Shown: positions 1 to 8,971 of the stretch, one piece after another
How positions within the stretch are numbered: position 1 is the first letter of the stretch
Layout: the number at the start of each line of letters is the position of its first letter
From: UBA7662 sp036787895
Lineage (GTDB): Bacteria; Bacteroidota; Bacteroidia; UBA7662
Assembly: GCA_036787895.1 (NCBI GenBank)
Contig: DAIQOK010000009.1
Coordinates: forward strand, 48,056 to 112,055
Length of the DNA stretch: 64,000 nucleotides
Direction: 5' to 3'
Translations under genes and position numbers: made by a program
Notes under the pieces: model-generated
Seen by the model: only the letters and a program-made list of their open reading frames with translations
Told to the model about the DNA's origin: nothing
The model's database searches: none

Positions 1-1
1 T

Positions 2-406
2 CAGGATGAAACATTTGAAGTTGTTTCGGGCCAACTTACTGTACTGTTAAACGGTGAAAAAAAACAATTGTCAGCTGGTGAAAAAATCACCCTGCCCAAA
101 AACAAACCACATAACCACTATAATGACGAGGATGTTCCGGTAGTCTATCTCCATACCGTGACACCAGCCCTTGATTTTGACTACCTCATTGAGAACTTAG
201 CAGGATTAGGCGCCGATGGAAAAGGCAAAAACGGAAAATTCGGGCTTATGCAGGAGTTAGTGACGCTGCGGTATCTCGACAGCAAATCCTTTCTGGCTGA
301 TATTCCTGTTCCGGTTCAAAAACTTCTCATGTATACGGTGGCGCCTTTAGGCCGTTTATTCGGCTATCGTGCCATTTACAAAAAATACTCTGGCGTAGAG
401 AAATAA
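2..406 (+). CDS. Cupin domain protein, 5' end outside the window
   Basis: The reading frame is open from base 2, so the start lies left of the window; 134 residues remain. The visible start resembles a cupin beta-barrel strand pair (DETFEVVSGQLTVLLNGEK, then a GEKITLPKNKPHNHYN turn). Conserved cupin 2 proteins use a histidine cluster to hold a metal; here HNHYN could contribute to it. After the barrel comes a helical tail of about 80 residues (residues 55-134) that includes VQKLLMYTVAPLGRLFGY, possibly a membrane-touching helix. Substrate and role are unknown. An internal TTG at 68 could be mistaken for a start, but the homologous cupin sequence continues upstream of it. Confidence 0.7.
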   Translation, partial: QDETFEVVSGQLTVLLNGEKKQLSAGEKITLPKNKPHNHYNDEDVPVVYLHTVTPALDFDYLIENLAGLGADGKGKNGKFGLMQELVTLRYLDSKSFLADIPVPVQKLLMYTVAPLGRLFGYRAIYKKYSGVEK

Positions 407-477
407 TTATTCGAGCAACCTATCTAAATACCGCTTCTCCTAAAGTTTCCTCCGTTTATCTATAACCCCTTAACATT

Positions 478-915
478 ATGTCAACCCTTAAAACCAGCTA
501 TACCGGTCAGGATGTAATCAATTTCATTCAAACAACTGTAGAATCAGAGCAGAAGAAAGCAGATAGTCTGCGTTTGCTTGAATTGATGCAGGCCTGGTCG
601 GGATTTGAACCAAAAATGTGGGGACCTACCATCATTGGTTTTGGCAATTACCACTACAAATACGCCAGCGGACACGAAGGTGATGCACCTATGCTTGGAT
701 TTTCTCCACGTAAGGCCGCCTTTTCCTTTTATGTGTATTCGCCCACCGAAAAGAGTGAGCAAATTTTACCTCAGTTGGGTAAATTTAAGATGGGCAAAGC
801 CTGTATTTATGTCAACAAATTGGCAGATATCAAGCTTGATGTACTCGAAGAACTCTGTAGGGAATCCATCGATTACCTGAATACGCATTATGAATGTGGC
901 TGCAGGGTCATGTAA
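478..915 (+). CDS. DUF1801 domain protein
   Basis: A 145-residue protein matching the DUF1801 (YdhG-like) pattern: an N-terminal helix region, then MWGPTIIGFGNYHYKY, a GFSPRKAAFSFYVY strand block and a C-terminal GKFKMGKACIYVNKLADI segment. Members are small soluble alpha/beta proteins; some relatives are called iron chaperones because of a frataxin-like fold, but the function of this subgroup is not established. It starts at an ATG about 70 bp after the cupin gene and ends 24 bp before the convergent meaB gene. A second DUF1801 protein is encoded at 28292-28636. The sequence ends with CGCRVM, a cysteine-containing tail of unknown meaning. Confidence 0.8.
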   Translation: MSTLKTSYTGQDVINFIQTTVESEQKKADSLRLLELMQAWSGFEPKMWGPTIIGFGNYHYKYASGHEGDAPMLGFSPRKAAFSFYVYSPTEKSEQILPQLGKFKMGKACIYVNKLADIKLDVLEELCRESIDYLNTHYECGCRVM

Positions 916-939
916 TTCAACCGTATTGGCTGGCCATCT

Positions 940-1920
940 TCACTTCAGTAATTTTCCGGCAAAAGCCATAGCTGCTTCGAAAGGATTTCGTTGGCCTGCT
1001 GCCACTTCCTGCTCTAATTGTTCATACCAGTCCAGCAAGGCAGGGTTGGCCGAACGGGCAAGCTCCAATTGATAGTGAATATGCTCGCGGAATTGAAGCA
1101 CCGCCTGTTCTTTACGGCGTTGCAGAAAGTAGCCATTGGGTTTAACCAGCTCGAAATAACGACAAATGTTTTTCCAGACCTCAACTATGCCCTCGTTATT
1201 CAAGGCAGAGGCGAGCAACACTTCGGGTGTCCATTGTCCGGGGTGGGCTGGGAATAAATGGAGGGCATTGCGATAATCGGCAGCGGCAATTCTGGCTTTG
1301 GAGAGATTCTCGCCTTCAGCTTTGTTGATGACAAGCAAATCGGCCAATTCCATGATACCCCGTTTGATGCCTTGCAATTCGTCGCCGGCACCGGCCAACA
1401 TAAGGAGCAGGAAGAAATCAACCATGCCATAAACTGCTGTTTCGCTTTGGCCTACACCCACAGTTTCGATAAGCAAAATGTCGTAGCCGGCGGCTTCACA
1501 CAAGACCATAGCCTCCCAGCTATTTCGTGCCACACCTCCTAAGGTACTGCCGGCAGCTGTGGGCCGTATAAATGCGTTCAAGTCCTGCGACAAACGCTCC
1601 ATGCGAGTTTTATCCCCCAAAATACTACCCCCAGAACGCCCCGAGCTCGGATCGATAGCCAATACTGCTACTTTATGTCCATCGGCAGTGAGCAAACTCC
1701 CAAAGCTGTCGATAAAAGTGCTTTTTCCAACGCCGGGCACGCCGGTTATGCCAATACGCAATGATTTACCACTAACTGGCATACAAAGCGCCAGCAATTC
1801 GGCCGAGGCAGCCTGATGTTGTTGTGCACGACTTTCCACCAAAGTAATGGCACGTGCCAGCGCTGCCCGGTTGCCGGCTTGCAGCTCTGCAAAAAGTGTT
1901 TTTACATCAGGTAGCTTCAC
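940..1920 (-). CDS. meaB: Methylmalonyl-CoA mutase-associated GTPase MeaB
   Basis: A G3E-family P-loop GTPase of 326 residues that loads and protects the adenosylcobalamin cofactor of methylmalonyl-CoA mutase. The Walker A motif is clear (GVPGVGKSTFIDSFG, near residue 58), followed by the MeaB/ArgK signature IDPSSGRSGGSILGDKTRM, the switch segment IETVGVGQSE and the guanine-specificity motif NKAE. The C-terminal helical dimerisation arm is present. The start is GTG at 1920; no in-frame ATG lies near it. It is the last gene of the mutase operon and begins 9 bp after the glycosyltransferase stop, so the two are almost surely co-transcribed. Length and motifs are normal for the family. Confidence 0.95.
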   Translation of the reverse strand: MKLPDVKTLFAELQAGNRAALARAITLVESRAQQHQAASAELLALCMPVSGKSLRIGITGVPGVGKSTFIDSFGSLLTADGHKVAVLAIDPSSGRSGGSILGDKTRMERLSQDLNAFIRPTAAGSTLGGVARNSWEAMVLCEAAGYDILLIETVGVGQSETAVYGMVDFFLLLMLAGAGDELQGIKRGIMELADLLVINKAEGENLSKARIAAADYRNALHLFPAHPGQWTPEVLLASALNNEGIVEVWKNICRYFELVKPNGYFLQRRKEQAVLQFREHIHYQLELARSANPALLDWYEQLEQEVAAGQRNPFEAAMAFAGKLLK

Positions 1921-1929
1921 GACCCCAAA

Positions 1930-3297
1930 TTAAGGATGATTCACGGGAGTTACATAATAGAGGCGATCGATGATTATGGTATCTATTTGCCAGGAATTAC
2001 TGTTCCATTCTTTGGGCAGTGATGAGGTGAGCTGCGCAAAATAAAAGGGTTGTTGTGGCATAGTAAACAAATAGCCGACAGGCTGCGAACTAAACGCCAT
2101 CAGGTAGTTATAATCAAAATCCCGGCAATATAAGGTATCGGTTGAATGTAGCGGAGGTTGCAGCTCGTGTATACGCGACAAAAAAGGTTGAACAAGTTTT
2201 GGATAGAGATCCAATTCCTGTTTAAACAGCTGAGCTGCAGGTCGCATAAACTGAAGCAGATTAAGAAGTACGGCAAAAACCCAAATGGCCATCTGCCATT
2301 TTTTTACGGAAATCTCCGACCATAAAGCAGCCGTGAGCAAGAGAAATAAAGGGAAAACAGCACTCAATAAGCGTGTATCCAGGGGAATTTGGTTATCGAT
2401 GGTTGATTTGGCGAGTACAAGCAAAATCACATATATCGCAGGGTAAACCAGCCACAATAGCCATAATCGGTTGTGCCCTAATGAACGCCGAGCCAATAGC
2501 AACCCAAAAAGTAGTGGCACGCTCCAGCCCAGCCAAAAAAGTAAGGTATCGGCTGCTTCCAACCAACTGTAATGTCCTGCAAAATCCCAAAACAGTTGTC
2601 GCGAACTTAGTTCATCGGCTACATACCTATTACGCAGGGTCCAAATCAAAAAAGGCAATAGCGCCAGCAGAGAAAAAATTAAAAAACGTCGGAATTTTTG
2701 TCGGATGGGCTCCCTTTCAAGGAGTAGCCAAAGTCCGAAAAACGGCAACAAAAAAAGACCGGAAAAACGCACCAATACCGATAAACCAGCTATTAGTCCA
2801 ACGGCATACCAGCGCCAAGGTGATGCGTTTGACAAAGCCAACCTAATGGCAAGCAGAAAAAAACTGAGGTATAGGGCCTCAGACCAACTGTGACTATGAA
2901 TAAGCCAAAAGGGTGTTGAAAACGGCAGTATTACCAGCAGAAAGTAGTCTAAACCGTTATTTATCGATGATTTTTGAATCAATGAAGCACACAAACGAAT
3001 ATTTATCAAAATCAAAAGCATCATACCTACAGTTGCTGACTGCAGTGGAGCAAGCCGGGTCATCCAGCTTATAACAGCAATAAACGCCGGGTAAAGTGGT
3101 CCATAATGCGTATCCGGCACCAGATATCCCCAGAAATAATTGTAAAAGCCCTTTCCCTCAAGCAAATGTTTAGCGCCATCGAGATAAAACAGACTGTCGT
3201 GAGTTAACACCAGCTCTCCCCTGCTCAGGAGGCTGAAAAGAACGGCCATTCCGAGGGCCCAAAGCCAGGAAAAACGTAAAAAACGTTTATCCCGCAT
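1930..3297 (-). CDS. GT39/ArnT-like membrane glycosyltransferase
   Basis: A 455-residue integral membrane protein with about ten hydrophobic segments. The first extracytoplasmic loop has the GT-C type layout: LVLTHDSLFYLDGAKHLLEG after the first membrane helix, with an acidic residue where GT39/ArnT enzymes bind the lipid-phosphate sugar donor, and HYGPLYPAFIAVISW in the place of the family's P-P-L-Y-P motif. Such enzymes move a sugar from a polyprenyl phosphate to a protein or lipid on the periplasmic side. The acceptor here is unknown. It overlaps the end of the mutase large subunit by 11 bp and sits 9 bp before meaB, so it is embedded in a metabolic operon to which it has no obvious link. 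Confidence 0.75.
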   Translation of the reverse strand: MRDKRFLRFSWLWALGMAVLFSLLSRGELVLTHDSLFYLDGAKHLLEGKGFYNYFWGYLVPDTHYGPLYPAFIAVISWMTRLAPLQSATVGMMLLILINIRLCASLIQKSSINNGLDYFLLVILPFSTPFWLIHSHSWSEALYLSFFLLAIRLALSNASPWRWYAVGLIAGLSVLVRFSGLFLLPFFGLWLLLEREPIRQKFRRFLIFSLLALLPFLIWTLRNRYVADELSSRQLFWDFAGHYSWLEAADTLLFWLGWSVPLLFGLLLARRSLGHNRLWLLWLVYPAIYVILLVLAKSTIDNQIPLDTRLLSAVFPLFLLLTAALWSEISVKKWQMAIWVFAVLLNLLQFMRPAAQLFKQELDLYPKLVQPFLSRIHELQPPLHSTDTLYCRDFDYNYLMAFSSQPVGYLFTMPQQPFYFAQLTSSLPKEWNSNSWQIDTIIIDRLYYVTPVNHP

Positions 3298-5428
3298 CTT
3301 CCAATTGCTTCAGGATGTCGATAGCAGCCTGAGCGATCACGGTTCCCGGGCCAAAAATACCGGCTACCCCTGCTTTGTTCAGGAAGTCGTAATCCTGTTG
3401 CGGAATTACTCCACCGGCAACAACCAATATGTCAGGCCGTCCCAGTGCTTTTAATTCAGCAATAAGTTGAGGTACCAGGGTTTTGTGACCGGCAGCCAAC
3501 GAAGAAGCTCCGACCACATGTACATCATTTTCGACAGCCTGGCGGGCGGTTTCGGCGGGGGTTTGGAAAAGCGGGCCAATGTCGACATCAAAACCCAGAT
3601 CGGCAAAAGAGGTGGCAATCACTTTGGCGCCACGATCGTGCCCATCCTGACCCATTTTAGCAATGAGAATACGTGGGCGGCGGCCTTCGATGGTGGAAAA
3701 TGCTTCCACCCTTTGACGGGCATTTTTAAAATCTTCGTCCATGCGGATTTCATTCGAATATACGCCCGAAATGGCACGTATGGTTGCTTTATATCTGCCG
3801 TACACCACTTCCAAAGCAGCTGATATCTCACCTAAAGTAGCCCGATGGCGCGCAGCTATTACCGCCAAATCCAACAAATTGCCCTGTCCGCTGCGTGCGG
3901 CTTCGGTTAAGGCATCCAGTGCGGCTTTTACTGCTTCCGAATTCCTTCTGGCCTTGATGTTATTTAGTCGCTCGATTTGCGACAAACGGACTGCCGCATT
4001 GTCCACTTCCCGGATTTCAATTTCCGTTTCGCGACCACTATTGTAACGATTTACGCCTACTATCACATCCTTTCCGCCATCAATTCGGGCTTGTTTACGT
4101 GCTGCGGCTTCCTCGATGCGCATTTTGGGTACGCCGGTTTCGATGGCTTTAGCCATGCCACCCAGTTTTTCAATTTCTTCGAGATGAGCCCAGGCTTTTT
4201 GCACCAGCTCATCGGTGAGGGCCTCCACATAATAACTTCCGCCCCAGGGATCAACCACTTTGGTGATATTAGTCTCGTCCTGCAAATATAATTGTGTATT
4301 GCGGGCAATACGTGCGCTAAAATCAGTCGGCAGGGCAATGGCTTCGTCGAGTGCATTGGTGTGTAACGACTGCGTATGCCCCAAAGCTGCAGCCAGGGCT
4401 TCAATACAGGTGCGGGCAACATTGTTGAAAGGATCTTGCTCGGTCAAACTCCAGCCTGAAGTTTGACAATGGGTGCGCAAAGCCAACGATTTGCTCTTTT
4501 TTGGTCCAAATTGCTGGACTAGCTTGGCCCACAATAGTCGAGCTGCGCGGAGTTTGGCAATCTCCATAAAATGGTTCATGCCAATAGCCCAGAAAAACGA
4601 TAATCTGGGAGCAAAAGCATCGATATCGAGTCCGGCAGCCAGTCCGGTGCGTATATATTCCAGCCCATCGGCAAGGGTGTAGGCAAGTTCGAGATCGGCG
4701 GTGGCACCAGCTTCCTGCATGTGGTAGCCGCTGATGGAAATGCTGTTGAAACGCGGCATATTCCGGGCGGTATAACCAAAAATGTCGGCGATAATGCGCA
4801 TGGACGAGGCGGGCGGATAGATATAGGTATTGCGCACCATGAATTCCTTGAGGATGTCGTTTTGGATGGTGCCACTAAGTTGTTCGGGACTCACCCCCTG
4901 CTCTTCAGCTGCAACGATGTAAAAGGCCATGATGGGCAAAACAGCGCCATTCATAGTCATACTTACACTCATTTCACCCAAGGGTATCTGATCGAAGAGG
5001 ATTTTCATGTCCTCTACACTGTCGATGGCCACACCTGCTTTACCCACATCTCCTTCCACCCTCGGATGGTCGGAATCGTAGCCCCGATGGGTAGCCAGGT
5101 CGAAGGCTACCGACAAACCCTTCTGCCCTGCCGCCAGGTTGCGGCGATAAAAGGCATTGGATGCTTCGGCCGTGCTGAAACCGGCATATTGACGAATCGT
5201 CCACGGCCGTTTGACGTACATGGAAGCATAAGGACCACGCAAAAAAGGTACAATACCGGCGCCAAAGTGCATCTGTTGCAAATTGGCCACATCTTCAGCC
5301 ACATAGGCCGACTGCAGTGGCAATTTTTCGGCCGTTTGCCATTCTTCCCGCTTTTCGGGATCGTAATAGTCCTGTTCGGGCGTTATGCGGTAACCGAGTT
5401 GGGTAAAATCAGGGAATTTCCGGCTCAT
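3287..5428 (-). CDS. scpA/mutB-like: Methylmalonyl-CoA mutase, large (catalytic) subunit
   Basis: The 713-residue catalytic subunit of adenosylcobalamin-dependent methylmalonyl-CoA mutase, which interconverts succinyl-CoA and (R)-methylmalonyl-CoA in the propionate pathway. The N-terminal TIM barrel is recognisable from RPWTIRQYAGFSTAEASN and KGLSVAFDLATHRGYDSDHP, with the substrate-binding region TMNGAVLPIMAFYIVAAEE. The C-terminal cobalamin domain carries the base-off DxHxxG motif in GQDGHDRGAKVIATSF, the histidine being the lower cobalt ligand. The ATG overlaps the small-subunit stop by 4 bp, which suggests translational coupling and equal subunit amounts. Length is standard. Confidence 0.96.
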   Translation of the reverse strand: MSRKFPDFTQLGYRITPEQDYYDPEKREEWQTAEKLPLQSAYVAEDVANLQQMHFGAGIVPFLRGPYASMYVKRPWTIRQYAGFSTAEASNAFYRRNLAAGQKGLSVAFDLATHRGYDSDHPRVEGDVGKAGVAIDSVEDMKILFDQIPLGEMSVSMTMNGAVLPIMAFYIVAAEEQGVSPEQLSGTIQNDILKEFMVRNTYIYPPASSMRIIADIFGYTARNMPRFNSISISGYHMQEAGATADLELAYTLADGLEYIRTGLAAGLDIDAFAPRLSFFWAIGMNHFMEIAKLRAARLLWAKLVQQFGPKKSKSLALRTHCQTSGWSLTEQDPFNNVARTCIEALAAALGHTQSLHTNALDEAIALPTDFSARIARNTQLYLQDETNITKVVDPWGGSYYVEALTDELVQKAWAHLEEIEKLGGMAKAIETGVPKMRIEEAAARKQARIDGGKDVIVGVNRYNSGRETEIEIREVDNAAVRLSQIERLNNIKARRNSEAVKAALDALTEAARSGQGNLLDLAVIAARHRATLGEISAALEVVYGRYKATIRAISGVYSNEIRMDEDFKNARQRVEAFSTIEGRRPRILIAKMGQDGHDRGAKVIATSFADLGFDVDIGPLFQTPAETARQAVENDVHVVGASSLAAGHKTLVPQLIAELKALGRPDILVVAGGVIPQQDYDFLNKAGVAGIFGPGTVIAQAAIDILKQLEDAG

Positions 5429-7191
5429 GACAAAACGATTTGTTGAAATGCCTGCAAAGTCTCCAATAATGGCGAGCGCAGATGAATAAAATGCCGGATA
5501 CCGGCCTGTTGATACCTCTCCATTTCAGCCTGCGGATAACCGGCCAAAACGAGTTCTGCCTTATCTCCCAACAACGAGCAGAAGTTCGGAACCAATGCCG
5601 GATAATCGACATCAGCGCCACAAAGGGCTATAATTTGTGCACCGCTATCTCTGGCTGCTTTTACACCTGCTTCAATACTTTCAAAGCCATTGTTTTCGAT
5701 TATTTCATATCCGGCACAACTGAAAAAGTTGGCAATAAAGGTAGCTCTCGCCAAACGAATGGCGAGGTCGCCCATGGGGAGTAAAAATACTTTAGGCCGT
5801 TGTTTGGCTGCTGCAGTTTGCAGGCGAAGCGCTTCAAAATCGGCTGAAACCCGAAATCCGGCTGTTGGCCAACTGACGAGTTCAGCCGCTTGCTGATCGG
5901 GATATTGATTCACACCCACCAACACCTTCTTGCGATTGCCAACTGCCAGCGAGAGCTGTTGCCTATGTGTTTTCAACTGCTCCGGCAACCAACCATTTTG
6001 CCAGGCGGTTTCAAAACCTCCCTGGGCTTCAATGGTCTGGAAAAATGCCCAGGCCTGGTCTGACAACTGATCTGTCAGGGATTCGAGGTAATAACTACCG
6101 GCAGCCGGATCAACTACCCGGTCGAGGTAAGCTTCGTTTTTCAGCAATAGTTGAATGTTTCGACTCAGCTCAGCTCCGAAAGTTGTACCGCCATTTACGG
6201 GCAAATCAAAAGGCTGCAGCGCCAAGCCATGAACCCCACCCAATACCGCCGACATGGCTGCGGTGGTGAGTCGTAGAAGGTTGGTGTGTGGGTCGATGGC
6301 CGACAAAGGCGTGGCGGATGCCGAAGCCAAAATATTGGCTGCCGCTGTACAACTGTGCTGGGGTGAATAAGCAGCTACTAAACCCGACCAAAGGGTTCTG
6401 AAAGCTCTGAATTTTACAATTTCGGCAAAATAATCGGTACTCACGGCCAGCTCAAACTGCAGCGCAGGCGTTGCTTCGTCTATGCTTAATCCATCCGTCA
6501 GTAAACGCTTTAAATAGGCATTGCCCATAGCCAGAGCGATACCCAATTCCTGCACCAGACTGGCACCATTTTCCCGAAAACGGGCGGCATTAACGCTTAT
6601 CGGCAAAAATGCAGGGAGATTTTGTTGGTAATTGCGCACCAAATCACCCAATGGCAATAACCTCCCTTCTTCTCCAAAACAACTGGCTGTGATGGGATCG
6701 TAGCCAGCACTGCCACGTATGGCTATGGCAGGAATTTCGAGCCGGTCGGCCCAGGCTTTCAACCAGCCGGCCAAAGGCACCGGATCAGTATTTCGGAAAC
6801 AGAGAATGAGGTATTGAGGTAATAATTCTTCCGTCAGTGCGCCGAATTGCTGGGATTGACTGATGGGACCATCGAAAATAATCCCTTCCGTACCGTGCAT
6901 AAGGGCATGCAGCACAGCTTTATTAGTAGTCGTAGCTTGGTCGATTACAAATCGTTCGAAGATAACCCAATCGTTGTGGTTGGCACGCAAACCTCTGCGA
7001 TAAGGTAAATCACCTGGCAAATGTTGGGCAACTGACGCCGGCAAATCGGCTGCCGTATAATAAGGAGAAAGCCGAAGTCCGTCCTCGGTGGTGGTGCGGA
7101 GCTTGTCGATAGCTTCGCCCTTTAGCTCCTGTAAAACAGCAGCTTCCCACTGGGCATAGTCGGCAGCTTTAAAGTCTTTAAAAAGATCCAT
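5425..7191 (-). CDS. mutA: Methylmalonyl-CoA mutase, small subunit
   Basis: A 588-residue partner of the catalytic mutase subunit. It has the same barrel-plus-Rossmann architecture as the large subunit but no DxHxxG: the equivalent position reads PMGDLAIRLARATFIANF, so it cannot bind cobalamin in the usual way and probably has a structural role in the heterodimer. Other matching parts are EGIIFDGPISQ, TNLLRLTTAAMSAVLGGVHGL and the DPAAGSYYLESLTDQL segment that both subunits share. It is the first gene of the operon. A possible promoter box, CTAAGATA on the plus strand (TATCTTAG read on the minus strand, one base from TAnnTTTG), lies at 7215-7222, about 20 bp before the expected transcript start-to-ATG leader. 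Confidence 0.93.
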   Translation of the reverse strand: MDLFKDFKAADYAQWEAAVLQELKGEAIDKLRTTTEDGLRLSPYYTAADLPASVAQHLPGDLPYRRGLRANHNDWVIFERFVIDQATTTNKAVLHALMHGTEGIIFDGPISQSQQFGALTEELLPQYLILCFRNTDPVPLAGWLKAWADRLEIPAIAIRGSAGYDPITASCFGEEGRLLPLGDLVRNYQQNLPAFLPISVNAARFRENGASLVQELGIALAMGNAYLKRLLTDGLSIDEATPALQFELAVSTDYFAEIVKFRAFRTLWSGLVAAYSPQHSCTAAANILASASATPLSAIDPHTNLLRLTTAAMSAVLGGVHGLALQPFDLPVNGGTTFGAELSRNIQLLLKNEAYLDRVVDPAAGSYYLESLTDQLSDQAWAFFQTIEAQGGFETAWQNGWLPEQLKTHRQQLSLAVGNRKKVLVGVNQYPDQQAAELVSWPTAGFRVSADFEALRLQTAAAKQRPKVFLLPMGDLAIRLARATFIANFFSCAGYEIIENNGFESIEAGVKAARDSGAQIIALCGADVDYPALVPNFCSLLGDKAELVLAGYPQAEMERYQQAGIRHFIHLRSPLLETLQAFQQIVLS

Positions 7192-7214
7192 ATCAGGCTC
7201 GGGCTTGGAGGTTG

Positions 7215-7222
7215 CTAAGATA
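7215..7222 (-). promoter_or_regulatory. Possible -7 box for the mutase operon
   Basis: The minus strand reads TATCTTAG, one mismatch from the Bacteroidota consensus TAnnTTTG, with the ATG at 7191. No convincing -33 TTTG is present at the usual distance. This is a weak candidate in the only gap where the operon promoter could lie (7192-7310). Confidence 0.35.
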
Positions 7223-7310
7223 GGGCAAGGCCAGAAATATTGGACTAAAAAGCGGTTGAATCCCCCATCCGAAGCACAATATGCCTGCTTTTATGTAGTT
7301 TCAGCAACTC

Positions 7311-8081
7311 ATGTTGTATAAAACCGGATTTCTGCTGCTCCTTCTCTCCATTTGCTGGTCTTTGTCGGTGGTAAATGCCCAAACCCGTTTATTCAACACC
7401 GAATTAGACAATCCCCTGGCCGAAAAAGCGGTGGAATGGCAGCATATCGCCTTCATCGCTGAAGCACTGCAAAATGACTTTAAATCGGCATTGGCTGCTA
7501 CAGACAGCGCACTCTTACTTTGGGATAAGTTGGGTGCGCAACCCGAAATCGCGAAACTAAATCGATATCGCGGACTTTTACTTGCCCGATTAAATAGATA
7601 CTCCGAGGCCAAATTAGCTTTGTGTCGGGCTAAAAGTATGTTTGAGCAGCAAAAGGCCGTATATGGTTTGGCCCTCACCCATTACGAATGGGGCAGGGTT
7701 TGTTTGCTGGCCCGGGAGCTAGATTCGGCTCAATATTACACCCAAATTGCACTGTCATCCTGGCAACTTGAAAAACACGACAGCCGTTTGTTTCAGGCCA
7801 AAGTGCAATTACTTTACTTGTATGCCCGGCAATTTAACTTTCCCGATGCCGAACGATTGCAAGTTGAGCTCGATGAAAGTTTAATGCGTTTTCCCATCGA
7901 TCGTTTGAAAAAGTTGGACTACTGGTATGTCAAACGCTATTTCAGCGAAAAAAAGCTGGATTGGTCGGCTTATGAGCAATATAACCACGAATACGTTGCA
8001 CTTATTGCTGCCTTTGCGGCGGAAGGCAGTACGGTAGTCTCCTTTTACAGCCTGCTGGGTGAAAAAATTCCTCAGAATTAG
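7311..8081 (+). CDS. Exported TPR-like protein of unknown function
   Basis: A 256-residue protein with a signal peptide (hydrophobic residues 5-20, cleavage likely after VVNA-Q). The mature part is helical and reads as three to four tetratricopeptide-like repeats: FIAEALQNDFKSALAATDSALLLW, LARLNRYSEAKLALCRAKSMF, GRVCLLARELDSAQYYTQIAL and ARQFNFPDAERLQVELDESL, each with the small-residue A/G positions of TPR helices. TPR proteins hold partners rather than catalyse. No enzyme domain is visible. It is divergent from the mutase operon across 119 bp, and no gene follows within 290 bp, so it is probably a single transcription unit. Confidence 0.7.
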   Translation: MLYKTGFLLLLLSICWSLSVVNAQTRLFNTELDNPLAEKAVEWQHIAFIAEALQNDFKSALAATDSALLLWDKLGAQPEIAKLNRYRGLLLARLNRYSEAKLALCRAKSMFEQQKAVYGLALTHYEWGRVCLLARELDSAQYYTQIALSSWQLEKHDSRLFQAKVQLLYLYARQFNFPDAERLQVELDESLMRFPIDRLKKLDYWYVKRYFSEKKLDWSAYEQYNHEYVALIAAFAAEGSTVVSFYSLLGEKIPQN

Positions 8082-8380
8082 TCTGAGCTAAAGTAGTCGT
8101 TGCATATTTCGCAGGGCTTGCATTTAATGTGCTCATGTGTTTATCCAGGTTCACTACAGACGAGTCGGCCTACGGCCTCCTTCCATTCCCTTTGGGCTTC
8201 AAAAGAGATAAAGTTTTAGACTTTTGACACAGTTTATTGGATACTTCGCATTGAGCGCAGCGAAATCAAGGGATTTGCTCCCATACCTGCCAAAATCAAC
8301 CTATTTTATCACCCCCATTTTTAGCACTGCGAAACGCCACATCAGCACATTACTTCTCAACTTTCTCGTTTATTTGTGTA
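8082..8380. other. Intergenic region without a convincing gene
   Basis: A 299-bp gap between the TPR-like gene and the ACP phosphodiesterase gene. A short reading frame starting inside it runs into the next gene in another frame and has no protein-like features. The gap contains one copy of a 16-bp element, TGAGCGCAGCGAAATC (8252-8267), which recurs in variant form at 22404-22419 and 22482-22497. A small inverted repeat, GGCCTACGGCC, lies near 8169. No clear terminator or promoter box was found. Confidence 0.5.
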
Positions 8381-8971
8381 GTGAACTACCTTGCACATCT
8401 GTATTTATCGGGCGATGACCCGGCTTTGCGTTTGGGTAATTTTATTGCCGATCACCTCAAAAGCCGTCCGATTGGTTTTTACAGCCCCGATGTACAACGG
8501 GGAATTCGGCTACATCACGCCATTGATGGTTTTACCGATCAACACCCGGTAGTGGCTCAAAGTAAGGCTCGTTTGCAGCCCGAGTTCCGCAAATATGCAC
8601 CTGTGATCGTTGATGTGTTTTACGATCATTTTCTGGCTAAAAAATGGGCCTTTTATCACGATCAAGCATTGACCGACTATGCCGCTTCAATTTACAAGGA
8701 AATGAAAAATCAGCACGACTTGTTGCCCCAGCGCGCTCAGGAAATGTTGCCTTATATGGAGCGCTACGATTGGCTCACCAACTATGCTCATATCGATGGT
8801 ATTCGGCGGGTGATGAATGGCATGAGTCGCCGTGCTCGCTTTGACAGCGGCATGGAACGTGCTCCTGATGCCCTGGAAGCGCATATGGCTTCCTTTGATG
8901 CAGAATTCGACGCGTTTTTCCCCGAACTTCAACTTTTCGTAAACGATTTTATTGAACAAAACCCGGGATGA
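8381..8971 (+). CDS. acpH: Acyl carrier protein phosphodiesterase (AcpH/DUF479 family)
   Basis: A 196-residue HD-like protein that removes the 4'-phosphopantetheine arm from holo-ACP in the characterised E. coli relative. The N-terminus MNYLAHLYLSGDDPALRLGNFIADHLK is diagnostic, followed by GIRLHHAIDGFTDQHPVV with the metal-binding histidines and aspartate, and IVDVFYDHFLAKKW. The start is GTG at 8381; choosing it keeps the full family N-terminus. The stop overlaps the ATG of the following carboxypeptidase gene by 4 bp (ATGA), so the two are probably translated together, although no functional link is obvious. Confidence 0.88.
   Translation: MNYLAHLYLSGDDPALRLGNFIADHLKSRPIGFYSPDVQRGIRLHHAIDGFTDQHPVVAQSKARLQPEFRKYAPVIVDVFYDHFLAKKWAFYHDQALTDYAASIYKEMKNQHDLLPQRAQEMLPYMERYDWLTNYAHIDGIRRVMNGMSRRARFDSGMERAPDALEAHMASFDAEFDAFFPELQLFVNDFIEQNPG

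Noticed and set aside
4721..5446. A 241-codon frame antisense to the mutase large subunit
   Set aside because: It lies wholly opposite a gene with strong family matches and shows no domain; it is a shadow frame.
8224..8418. A 64-codon frame overlapping the start of acpH
   Set aside because: It conflicts with the conserved AcpH N-terminus at 8381 and has no protein-like content.
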